NCBI GenBank assembly: GCA_900550335.1
Contig: URRU01000023.1
Location: 1 to 14,805 of the forward strand
Source: an uncultured Clostridium sp.
GTDB taxonomy: Bacteria; Bacillota; Clostridia; Peptostreptococcales; Peptostreptococcaceae
Direction: 5' to 3'
DNA length: 14,805 bases
Shown here one piece after another: positions 8,423-14,733 of the stretch (position 1 is its first letter; each line of letters begins with the position of its first letter). The notes beneath the pieces are model-generated. The model was not told the origin of the DNA and did no database searches. It was given only the letters and a program-made list of their open reading frames with translations. The position numbers and the translations under genes were made by a program.

Positions 8423-8457
8423 ATTATTCTCAAATTGTCTGCAACGATGCAAAAATA

Positions 8458-9738
8458 CTAGTCTGGCACTACTATGTATTCTTCTCTTTCAGCTCCAACT
8501 GAAACGTATTTTATTTTGCATCCAACAGCTTTTTCTATATATTTTATGTACTCTCTAGCTGCTTCTGGTAATTCTTCTAATTTTCTGCAACCAGATATAT
8601 CTTCATGCCATCCATCTACATATTCGTAAACTGGTTTAGCATTTTCTAATTTTTCTCCTATTGGGAATACATCTAATTCTTTTCCCTCAAAAGTATATCC
8701 TACACATACTGGTATTTTATCCATGTATGAAAGAACATCTAATTTAGTAAGTGCTATTTCATCTGCACCCTGCATTCTAACACCGTATTTAGATGCTAGA
8801 ACGTCAAATCCACCAACTCTTCTTGGTCTACCTGTAGCAGCACCGTATTCGTTACCAGCTTTTCTTAAATGTTCTGCTTCATCTCCAAATAATTCAGCTG
8901 TGAAAGGTCCTTCACCTACACAAGTAGAGTAAGCTTTCATTATACCTACAGTAAGGTCTAATTTTCTATTTGGCACCCCAGCCCCTATTGGTGCGTAAGA
9001 AGCTATAGTTGATGATGAAGATGTAAATGGATATATACCAAAATCTATATCTCTTAAAGCACCTAACTGTGCTTCAAACATTACATTTTTACCATTTGCA
9101 GCTGCTTCATCTATGAAAAGACCTGTATCACATATATAATCTTTTAATTCATATCCGTACTCTTTTATCCATGCAAACATTTCTTCTGCATCTAATTTTT
9201 CAGATTCGTAACCTTTTTCTATCATAAGGTTTTTCCATTCAACTATGTTTGCTATTTTAGCTTTTAAGCTTTCTTCACTGTCAAGAAGATCTCCCATTCT
9301 TATACCTTTTTTCATGTATTTATCTCCGTATACTGGAGCTATACCTCTTCTTGTTGAACCGTACTTAGCATCTTTTAATCTTTCTTCTTCTAAACAGTCC
9401 TGCTGAACGTGATATGGCATACATATTATAGCTCTATCACTTATTTTTAAGTTTTCTGGAGTTATTTTTATTCCAGCTTCTCTTAATCTTCCCATTTCTC
9501 CATGAAGATGTTTTAAATCTATTACAACACCGTTCCCCATAACATTTACAACATCTTCTCTTAATATTCCTGATGGAAGTAGATTAAGAACGAATTTTCC
9601 TTTTTCATTTATTACTGTATGTCCCGCATTGTTTCCACCCTGGTATCTTACAACAACATCGTAATCTTCTGAAAGAAGGTCTACCATTCTTCCTTTTCCT
9701 TCGTCTCCCCAGTTTATTCCTGTTATAGCTGTTAACAT
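8458..9738 (-). CDS. purA: Adenylosuccinate synthetase
   Basis: Joins IMP and aspartate with GTP to give adenylosuccinate, which PurB then splits to AMP. The 426-residue protein starts with the GTP/IMP signature NWGDEGKG (9-16), including the catalytic Asp12, and has the partner His40 in GGNNAGH. The aspartate-binding loop GAATGRPRRVG lies at 299-309, and the guanine-recognition TKLD at 331-334. STRRGIAPVYGDK (128-140) is the Arg-containing IMP loop. The sequence style (MLTAITGINWGDEGKGRMVDLL at the start, STCVGEGPF in place of the more common TRVG form) matches Clostridia-type PurA as I remember it. The ribosome site AAAGGA is about 10 bases upstream. It is the first gene of the nucleotide cluster, behind a strong promoter and a long structured leader. 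Confidence 0.96.
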   Translation of the reverse strand: MLTAITGINWGDEGKGRMVDLLSEDYDVVVRYQGGNNAGHTVINEKGKFVLNLLPSGILREDVVNVMGNGVVIDLKHLHGEMGRLREAGIKITPENLKISDRAIICMPYHVQQDCLEEERLKDAKYGSTRRGIAPVYGDKYMKKGIRMGDLLDSEESLKAKIANIVEWKNLMIEKGYESEKLDAEEMFAWIKEYGYELKDYICDTGLFIDEAAANGKNVMFEAQLGALRDIDFGIYPFTSSSSTIASYAPIGAGVPNRKLDLTVGIMKAYSTCVGEGPFTAELFGDEAEHLRKAGNEYGAATGRPRRVGGFDVLASKYGVRMQGADEIALTKLDVLSYMDKIPVCVGYTFEGKELDVFPIGEKLENAKPVYEYVDGWHEDISGCRKLEELPEAAREYIKYIEKAVGCKIKYVSVGAEREEYIVVPD

Positions 9739-9957
9739 ATATTACCTATCCTTTCTACCGCCCTACTGCGATAATGACAATATTTAAAGTAATCAATAGT
9801 ACTTTACTACCCATTTTTTCTTAGTTCAAAATGTGGTTTAGATGAATTTTCTATTTTTCGCCCCAAAAAAGGCGTTTACCAAAAGAAGGGTATAAAAATT
9901 CCCAAATGAATTTAAAAAATCACCCTTTTCCCCTGATAAACACCCTCATGTTCAAAT
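9739..9957 (-). ncRNA. Structured purA leader RNA, unassigned candidate cis-regulator
   Basis: The transcript expected from the promoter at 9965-9994 has about 220 untranslated bases. GGUGUUUAUC (9944-9935) pairs with GGUAAACGCC (9880-9871) over 10 bp with two G-U pairs that are C-A mismatches on the other strand, so the fold favours minus-strand RNA. Inside are AAGGGU/ACCCUU (9922-9927 with 9886-9891) and AAAUUC/GAAUUU (9908-9913 with 9896-9901, 6-base loop), forming one long rod. A second hairpin, CGCC..GGCG (9859-9874), reuses the last bases of the outer stem, so the two exclude each other. CCUUUUU next to the stem could also pair with the purA AGAAAGG. I do not recognise guanine, PRPP, ZTP, THF or T-box signatures. 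Function is unknown, and a plain untranslated leader remains possible. Confidence 0.45.
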
Positions 9958-9964
9958 CTAGGTT

Positions 9965-9994
9965 ATTATATCATTCTATCAACTAGTATGTCAA
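9965..9994 (-). promoter_or_regulatory. Strong housekeeping promoter for the purA cluster
   Basis: On the minus strand TTGACA (9989-9994) is followed after 18 bases by TATAAT (9965-9970), both perfect matches to the sigma-A consensus, with TGA in front of the -10 giving an extended -10 element. Transcription should start near 9957. It is by far the best promoter in the window and probably drives purA-purF-carAB. Confidence 0.85.
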
Positions 9995-10004
9995 TTGAGG
10001 AAAA

Positions 10005-10078
10005 CGTTATACAAAAATATTTTTGAAATTTAGTTATAATTATTCGTTATATAACGAAATATATTTTATATTTTTGTA
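10005..10078 (-). promoter_or_regulatory. Nested palindromes upstream of the purA promoter
   Basis: A perfect 16-bp palindrome TTCGTTATATAACGAA lies at 10043-10058, centred about 56 bp upstream of the -35. Its half CGTTATA recurs at 10005-10011, 40 bp away and 10 bp from the -35. An 11-bp inverted repeat, TACAAAAATAT (10010-10020) with its complement at 10068-10078, flanks the palindrome, and CAAAAATATTTTTG (10012-10025) is itself a perfect palindrome. The site looks like a regulator operator plus A/T-rich upstream promoter elements. It does not match the Bacillus PurR box (CCGAAC core). Confidence 0.45.
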
Positions 10079-10135
10079 AAATAAAACGCTTTTTATCTAA
10101 TCTGTAATATAAATCACTACAATTTCCTCAAAAGT

Positions 10136-10169
10136 AAAAAAGAGCTATTACAAAACTTTGCAACAGCTC
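10136..10169 (-). terminator. Intrinsic terminator after the 162-residue gene
   Basis: On the minus strand GAGCUGUUGCAAA and UUUGUAAUAGCUC pair with two G-U wobbles, then a run of six U and more U-rich sequence follow. It begins 9 bases after the stop codon at 10178 and closes the upstream nucleotidase unit, separating it from the purA promoter. Confidence 0.9.
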
Positions 10170-10177
10170 ATAAATCT

Positions 10178-10666
10178 CTAACTATAAAATTTTGAAGCTC
10201 CTAAAAGCCGTCTTTTGCCAAATATCTGAGCTATACTGTTTAGCTTCTGTATTTCTATTTTCTTAAATGCTACAACCAGTATAAATTTAAAATCATCAAA
10301 ATCCTGATTTATACTATATATATTGAAATGACATCTTACATCGTCAAATCCATATTTTTCCTGTAGCTCTTCTTCAAACTCGTCAGCAAAACCTTTTATA
10401 TAATCTCTTATATCTTCATAAAACATATCAAAATATCCGTCATCAAGCTCCTCACCAAGTGATTCTATCAACGACTCTAAATCATACTTGGCTGCAAATA
10501 ACTCCTTAGACAACTGACAATCAAATACTAATATATCTTTTTCATTTATAGAATCTGATATATCCTGACATTTTTCAATATCGTCATTCATCATAAGTAA
10601 GTCTTTTATCTCTCTACTTTTTACGTCTATCTTTCTTCTGTTATTAGTCAATTTTAAAGAAACCAT
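10178..10666 (-). CDS. Unrecognised acidic 162-residue protein
   Basis: I do not recognise a family. The gene is supported by a strong ribosome site (AGGGGGG, about 7 bases before the ATG), a 12-base gap after the upstream nucleotidase gene and an intrinsic terminator right after its stop. The N-terminal third is mixed and basic at first (NNRRKIDVKSR). Residues 62-108 are rich in Asp and Glu and probably helical (EELDDGYFDMFYEDI, DEFEEELQEK). A likely beta pair follows (VRCHFNIYSI, FKFILVVAFKKIEI), and the C-terminal tail is basic (FGKRRLLGASKF). There is no signal peptide, membrane segment or cysteine motif. It is probably a soluble cytoplasmic protein cotranscribed with the nucleotidase; no function can be given. 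Confidence 0.8.
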   Translation of the reverse strand: MVSLKLTNNRRKIDVKSREIKDLLMMNDDIEKCQDISDSINEKDILVFDCQLSKELFAAKYDLESLIESLGEELDDGYFDMFYEDIRDYIKGFADEFEEELQEKYGFDDVRCHFNIYSINQDFDDFKFILVVAFKKIEIQKLNSIAQIFGKRRLLGASKFYS

Positions 10667-10678
10667 ATTTATCCCCCC

Positions 10679-11245
10679 TTATTTCAATTTATTGGAGATG
10701 AATTTATCAATCTCTTTCCAATCTCTTACCCTAGTTATATTATCACATTCTACATCTTTATTGTAGTTTGTGTCAATTAAAATAACCTCAATTCCTCTTT
10801 TTGCTATATCTAAAGCATTATTGGGGTCATCTTCAATAAAAATATCGCATCCCAATTCAAGAGCTTTACCACTTTTTTTAACTGGTCCTAACAAATATAT
10901 ATTATCTGCATTTATACCATATTTATCAAACCATTTTTCTGTGATTTCTTTTAAACATTCTCTTCTAGCAGTTACAAAGTATATATTTACACCTTCCGTA
11001 TTCTCGAGCTTCTTTATTACTTCAATAGCAAATTCAGCTGGCTCTGCTACTTCATACGTGTAACTGTAGTTGTTATCAAAATTTATATAAAAATCACCTT
11101 CAACAGTTCCATACAGCTGCTCCCAGTCTAATGTAGTATACTGCTCTTTTGTTATATTCTTTCCAAAAATTTCATTTAAAAACGGTATAAATCCATAAGG
11201 ATCTGTAACCGTTCCATCTATATCTATACCTATATTTATACCCAT
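10679..11245 (-). CDS. HAD-superfamily 5'-nucleotidase-like phosphatase (NT5C type)
   Basis: A 188-residue HAD phosphatase. Motif I is DIDGTV with the nucleophile Asp8 and acid/base Asp10; motif II is VTARR (Thr92); Lys123/124 in GPVKKSGK is a candidate for motif III; motif IV is IEDDPNNA (Asp139/140). The general plan matches the NT5C family of cytosolic 5'(3')-deoxyribonucleotidases, which remove phosphate from nucleoside monophosphates, but many family members are uncharacterised and the substrate is inferred. The ribosome site is weak (AAAGAG, distant), yet motif I begins at residue 8 and an in-frame stop lies close upstream, so the ATG is right. It is cotranscribed with the following 162-residue gene; the metallophosphoesterase lies 57 bases upstream. 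Confidence 0.82.
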   Translation of the reverse strand: MGINIGIDIDGTVTDPYGFIPFLNEIFGKNITKEQYTTLDWEQLYGTVEGDFYINFDNNYSYTYEVAEPAEFAIEVIKKLENTEGVNIYFVTARRECLKEITEKWFDKYGINADNIYLLGPVKKSGKALELGCDIFIEDDPNNALDIAKRGIEVILIDTNYNKDVECDNITRVRDWKEIDKFISNKLK

Positions 11246-11302
11246 TTTAAAACTAATTCACTCTTTCTTTTTAATTATAACCTCTGACTAAATTATCCTA
11301 TT

Positions 11303-11995
11303 TTAGTCCATTACCTTTATAGGCACAAAATCAACATAATCCGCTGATACTAGATTATATTCTATTCCATTTCTAATACCCTTTAACCCCATTTTAAACG
11401 ATTCTTCTCCATGAAGATGACCGTAATACACCTTTTCAACTCCATACTTTTCATACAAGTCCGTAAATACAGACGGCTCCAAAGAATCATTAGTAGGTGG
11501 ATAATGAGTAATTACTATTATTTTTTCATATCCTGCCTTTTTTGCCTCTTTAAGCGAAATTTCTATTCTTATCGCTTCTCTATCGTAAATTCTTTTGTCT
11601 TCTTCTGTAAATTTAAATTCATTTGGACAAATCCAACCTCTGCCTCCGCAGATTGCATAGTCTTTATATGTAAAAAATCCTGTCTGTATGAATCTCATGT
11701 CGTCGTACATCTTATTCATCTTAGTAACTGTACTCCACCAATAGTCATGATTTCCCTTTATAAAGAACTTCTGTCCTGGAAGATTGTGTATCATATCAAA
11801 GTCAGACTGCGCATCCTTCATCTTCGTTCCCCACGATACATCGCCCAAAACTAAAACAACATCTCCTTCTTTAACTGTAGACTCCCAATTAACTTTTATT
11901 TTTTCATCGTGATTTTGCCACTTTTCTCCAAAAATATCCATTGGCTTGTCTACAGAAGAAGATAAATGTAAATCTCCTATTGCATATAAACTCAT
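11303..11995 (-). CDS. Calcineurin-like metallophosphoesterase
   Basis: A 230-residue protein with the full set of binuclear-metal phosphoesterase motifs: GDLHL with Asp8 and His10, GDVSWG with Asp52, GNHDYWW with Asn82 and His83, THYPP with His164, and YGHLHG with His193 and His195. It has no signal peptide and should act in the cytoplasm. The substrate (phosphoprotein, nucleotide or another phosphoester) cannot be read from the sequence. Only 5 bases separate it from the relQ stop, and its ribosome site GAAGGA lies inside the end of relQ, so the two are cotranscribed. That coupling to an alarmone synthetase makes a nucleotide substrate worth considering, as inference only. The protein appears complete. 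Confidence 0.9.
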   Translation of the reverse strand: MSLYAIGDLHLSSSVDKPMDIFGEKWQNHDEKIKVNWESTVKEGDVVLVLGDVSWGTKMKDAQSDFDMIHNLPGQKFFIKGNHDYWWSTVTKMNKMYDDMRFIQTGFFTYKDYAICGGRGWICPNEFKFTEEDKRIYDREAIRIEISLKEAKKAGYEKIIVITHYPPTNDSLEPSVFTDLYEKYGVEKVYYGHLHGEESFKMGLKGIRNGIEYNLVSADYVDFVPIKVMD

Positions 11996-12000
11996 ATTAT

Positions 12001-12804
12001 TTATTCCTTCATTTTATGATTTTTTATTTCTTCTATTTTTAAACCTATCTCGTCTTTAAGCTCCAATACTTCTTTAACATCTTCAATAGAATTCTGAATC
12101 ATGTCTAATCTTCTCTGATACTGTATTGCATTGTTTGTATATCCTAGTTCTCTAACCTCTTGAATTCTATCAAGTACATCTTTAACAGCTAACTCTCTCA
12201 TCCGATACATAGACTGAGCATTCATTATATCCTCTCTTATCTCTCCCATTTCCTGGTCTAATAAAAATGCTGCATCTGCTGCTCTTCTAAGTCTAACAGC
12301 TAATGTATCTGGTATATAGTGCTCGTATTTGTATTTTAATGAATGTTCTATTGTCGCCCAGAAGTTCATTGCAAGTGTTCTTATCTGTATTTCGCATGTA
12401 ACTTCTTTTGATCCGTCTACTGTATTTATAGGATATTTTATTATAACGTGATAGCTTCTATATCCACTTTCTTTGTAATTTTTTATGTAGTCCTTTTCAT
12501 TTATTATTGTCATATCATTTCTACTTCTGATAAGGTCTACTATAGTGTATATATCCTCAACAAACTGACACATTATTCTTATACCAGCTATATCTTCAAT
12601 CTCAGCTTCTATATCTGTTGCATTTAACTTTTTAGCTTTTGCAACTATAGATGCTATTTTTTTAGTTCTACCTGTTACAAATTCTATCGGAGAATAATCT
12701 CCTCTTTCTAAAAATTCTTTTCTTATATTTTTAAATTTTACCTTTAATTCTTCTACCGCATTGTTGTAGGGAGCTAATATGGCTTTCCAATCTTCATATT
12801 GCAT
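12001..12804 (-). CDS. relQ: Small alarmone synthetase (GTP pyrophosphokinase), RelQ type, with C-terminal extension
   Basis: Transfers pyrophosphate from ATP to GDP or GTP to make (p)ppGpp. No HD hydrolase, TGS or ACT domain is present, so it is a small alarmone synthetase and not a Rel. The sequence follows B. subtilis YjbM/RelQ from the first residues: PYNNAVEELKVK (12-23), SPIEFVTGR (38-46), EDIAGIRIMCQFVED (70-84, Mg-binding Asp71), KESGYRSYH (111-119) and EIQIRTLAMNFWATIEHSLKYKY (138-160, catalytic Glu138). At 267 residues it is about 55 longer than YjbM; the extra C-terminal part (about 210-265) looks like a charged coiled coil. Strong AGAGGAGGG ribosome site. RelQ products restrain GTP and purine synthesis in Firmicutes, which fits the nearby pur genes. 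Confidence 0.94.
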   Translation of the reverse strand: MQYEDWKAILAPYNNAVEELKVKFKNIRKEFLERGDYSPIEFVTGRTKKIASIVAKAKKLNATDIEAEIEDIAGIRIMCQFVEDIYTIVDLIRSRNDMTIINEKDYIKNYKESGYRSYHVIIKYPINTVDGSKEVTCEIQIRTLAMNFWATIEHSLKYKYEHYIPDTLAVRLRRAADAAFLLDQEMGEIREDIMNAQSMYRMRELAVKDVLDRIQEVRELGYTNNAIQYQRRLDMIQNSIEDVKEVLELKDEIGLKIEEIKNHKMKE

Positions 12805-12831
12805 AATTATCCCTCCTCTTTTATTCTTTTT

Positions 12832-12859
12832 ATTATAAAAAAAACTTAAAAATTTTCCA
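12832..12859 (-). promoter_or_regulatory. Candidate promoter for relQ and the phosphoesterase
   Basis: Minus-strand TATAAT (12832-12837) with TGGAAA (12854-12859) 16 bases upstream gives a plausible sigma-A promoter. Transcription would start near 12825, about 20 bases before the relQ ATG. The -10 is perfect, the -35 matches four of six positions. Confidence 0.45.
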
Positions 12860-12875
12860 TTGTCTATTTTAACAT

Positions 12876-12900
12876 ATTTTAGGATAATTTATTCTAAAAT
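12876..12900 (-). terminator. AT-rich near-perfect palindrome after the MBL-fold gene, possible weak terminator
   Basis: ATTTTAGGATAA (12876-12887) and TTATTCTAAAAT (12889-12900) are inverted repeats of 12 bases with one mismatch, directly abutting the stop codon of the MBL-fold gene. There is almost no GC in the stem and no clean U tract, so termination would be weak. It may also be a protein-binding site upstream of relQ. Confidence 0.35.
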
Positions 12901-13845
12901 CTAGTTTTCTTTTAAAAAATATAATAATTCTCCATCTTCTATTTTATAATCGACTTCTCCCTTATCTAGCAAGTATGCAATAAGAGATACTAATGACGAT
13001 TTAAAGAAGTGATACTCCTTATAATTGCACTTTAAATCGTTGTCTACTATTATATGTTTTAAAAGTTTATCATATCCAAGCTCCTCCTTGGATAATACTG
13101 CCTTTACCTGTTCAATATATTTTATAACCGCAGCTCTATTTTTTTCAATAAGCGATTTTGATTCTTCTCTAGTAATAATCTCTCTAGAATGGCCTAAGAC
13201 AATTTTATCGTAATTCATTGTTTCTAACTTATCTAAAGATTTTAGCTGTTTTGCAACATCAAATGTAAACAGAAAATCGAATTTATCTAGCATTTCCTCT
13301 CCAACTAACAAATCCCCTATGAAAAATACTCTATCTGGTGTTAAAAATCCAATACTTCCTTCAGTATGACCTTTTAAATTTACCACCCTTATTTCATTTT
13401 CGCTTAGCGTTCTTCCATCATCCTCAAAATTTTCTCCTGTATTTAGGTCAAATATTCCCTCTGTTATTACCTTGTCTACAGTTGTAATATCCCTTTCTTT
13501 CATCTTAGATGCATTTATCATTATTTCGCAGCTATTTCCACCTACTATATATGTAGGAAAAAGTATAGGGTTTTCTATATAAAGACTCCCATAAGCTGAT
13601 GATACGTTGATTACAGAAGGTCTATTCTCTTTGATTTGACCACAACCACCATAATGGTCGTCGTGCTCATGTGTATTTAGTATATACTTAACTTCAAAGC
13701 CTGCATCCTCTATTTTTTTTATTATTCTTTTAGGTCTTGAACCTGCCAAGCCTGGGTCTATTATTACAGCATTATTTCCATATGTGTATACTCCTGTGTT
13801 AGTTCCACCCTTTATGAAATATGTATTATTTGCTATTTTTTTCAT
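12901..13845 (-). CDS. MBL-fold metallo-hydrolase
   Basis: A 314-residue metallo-beta-lactamase-fold protein. The Zn-binding motif THEHDDH has His59, His61, Asp63 and His64; GHTEGS gives His160, IGDLL gives Asp178 and LGHS gives His219. The first 220 residues are therefore a complete MBL core of the glyoxalase II or general hydrolase type. The last 90 or so residues (about 230-314) form an extra region that looks helical at first and could be a small C-terminal domain; I do not recognise it. It has no signal peptide, and the substrate is unknown. Ribosome site weak (AGAAGAG). Gaps of 69 bases to the upstream gene and 96 bases to relQ leave open whether it is cotranscribed with either. Confidence 0.88.
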   Translation of the reverse strand: MKKIANNTYFIKGGTNTGVYTYGNNAVIIDPGLAGSRPKRIIKKIEDAGFEVKYILNTHEHDDHYGGCGQIKENRPSVINVSSAYGSLYIENPILFPTYIVGGNSCEIMINASKMKERDITTVDKVITEGIFDLNTGENFEDDGRTLSENEIRVVNLKGHTEGSIGFLTPDRVFFIGDLLVGEEMLDKFDFLFTFDVAKQLKSLDKLETMNYDKIVLGHSREIITREESKSLIEKNRAAVIKYIEQVKAVLSKEELGYDKLLKHIIVDNDLKCNYKEYHFFKSSLVSLIAYLLDKGEVDYKIEDGELLYFLKEN

Positions 13846-13914
13846 TTATATCACTCTTCTCTGTTTTTTAATTTATAGTAATAAAGTAACTGGTAATATT
13901 CTATAAAAATTTTA

Positions 13915-14658
13915 TTATTTTTTACCTACAGACACTATCTTCTTAATTCTTTTTAATACTTTTTCTCCTTGTTTGAAGTCCTGAGAAATTCTTATCTTCA
14001 TATTATAAGATGTATCTGTAAAGAATAGAGAGTCTATAAAATACTCTACTATACCCCTATCTCTAAAATCTATGTCTATCATTCCCTTTGAGTATATTTG
14101 AGAATCTAATATCATTATCTGGTCTAAATAAGATAATCTCTCTTCCTTAGATAATCTTTCTCCATTATCTGGTATGAATTTTTCGCAGTATTCTATTCTA
14201 TATTCTACAACATCCTCATTTATTTCAAATCCATATCTAGCCTTCATAAGGTCTCTATAGTCCCTATTCTTCTCTTTTATAGAGTCTAAATTTAGATTAT
14301 AATCGCTTTTATACCAATGCCCAAATATTCTACAATTTAAAGGTCTAACCTCATATATTGAACATCTCTTATTTTCATCTAAGAAAGGACATGGTTTCTT
14401 TTCTTTATATTCCATAAAATAATAATCTAAAACCTTGTCTATGTACTTACTGTATAATTCAGGTCTTTCTTTTAGATATTTATATATATTTAAAAACTCA
14501 GTTAAGTTTATTCCAACAGATTCCATACAACATTTTGCACATCCTTCACACTTTCCAGAAGGCACTGTATCGTATATTTTATTTAATTTTTCAAATATGC
14601 CATTTTTTTCGGCATAAGCTATAGATTTTTCTATTTCATCTCTTTTTATACTAGACAT
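13915..14658 (-). CDS. YkgJ-family CxxCxxCC metal-cluster protein
   Basis: A 247-residue protein with the cysteine pattern of the YkgJ (CxxCxxCC) family: C37, C40, C43 and C44 in CEGCAKCC, then CPFL (C90), RCSIYEVRPLNCR (C99, C109). The cysteines are thought to bind a zinc or iron-sulfur cluster. The biochemical role of the family is poorly known. The C-terminal half (about 120-247) carries no motif I know. AAAGGGAG about 8 bases upstream supports the start. This is the first gene in the window in transcription order, and a dyad symmetry lies in its promoter region, so it may be individually regulated. Function remains open; family membership is clear from the cysteines. Confidence 0.85.
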   Translation of the reverse strand: MSSIKRDEIEKSIAYAEKNGIFEKLNKIYDTVPSGKCEGCAKCCMESVGINLTEFLNIYKYLKERPELYSKYIDKVLDYYFMEYKEKKPCPFLDENKRCSIYEVRPLNCRIFGHWYKSDYNLNLDSIKEKNRDYRDLMKARYGFEINEDVVEYRIEYCEKFIPDNGERLSKEERLSYLDQIMILDSQIYSKGMIDIDFRDRGIVEYFIDSLFFTDTSYNMKIRISQDFKQGEKVLKRIKKIVSVGKK

Positions 14659-14686
14659 TTAAATACTCCCTTTGTAATATTTGATT

Positions 14687-14733
14687 ATTATATTTTAACA
14701 TATATTGAGGTAATTTACATAGTCTACCTCAAT
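14687..14733 (-). promoter_or_regulatory. Candidate -10 element with dyad operator for the YkgJ-family gene
   Basis: Minus-strand TATAAT (14687-14692) would place the start of transcription about 20 bases before the ATG. No -35 hexamer is evident. Instead a perfect 9-bp inverted repeat, ATTGAGGTA (14704-14712) and TACCTCAAT (14725-14733), covers the -35 region with 21 bp between arm centres, two turns of the helix. This suits a dimeric regulator. A terminator for an unseen upstream gene is the alternative, but no U tract follows on the minus strand. Confidence 0.45.

Noticed and set aside
9804..9832. Second purA promoter, TTGAAC with a TAAAGT-like -10 after 17 bases
   Set aside because: The -10 matches only four of six positions and a far better promoter lies upstream.
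9920..9949. A 9-codon open frame (MRVFIRGKG) in the purA leader that could be a leader peptide
   Set aside because: No ribosome site, start only about 8 bases from the expected transcript end, and its bases are occupied by the predicted rod helix.
9739..9957. Purine, PRPP, ZTP, THF riboswitch or T-box in the purA leader
   Set aside because: None of the conserved core sequences I know for these classes can be found, and no terminator follows the hairpins.
10043..10058. Bacillus-type PurR box
   Set aside because: The palindrome has ACGAA where the PurBox has CCGAAC; the core C residues are missing on both halves.
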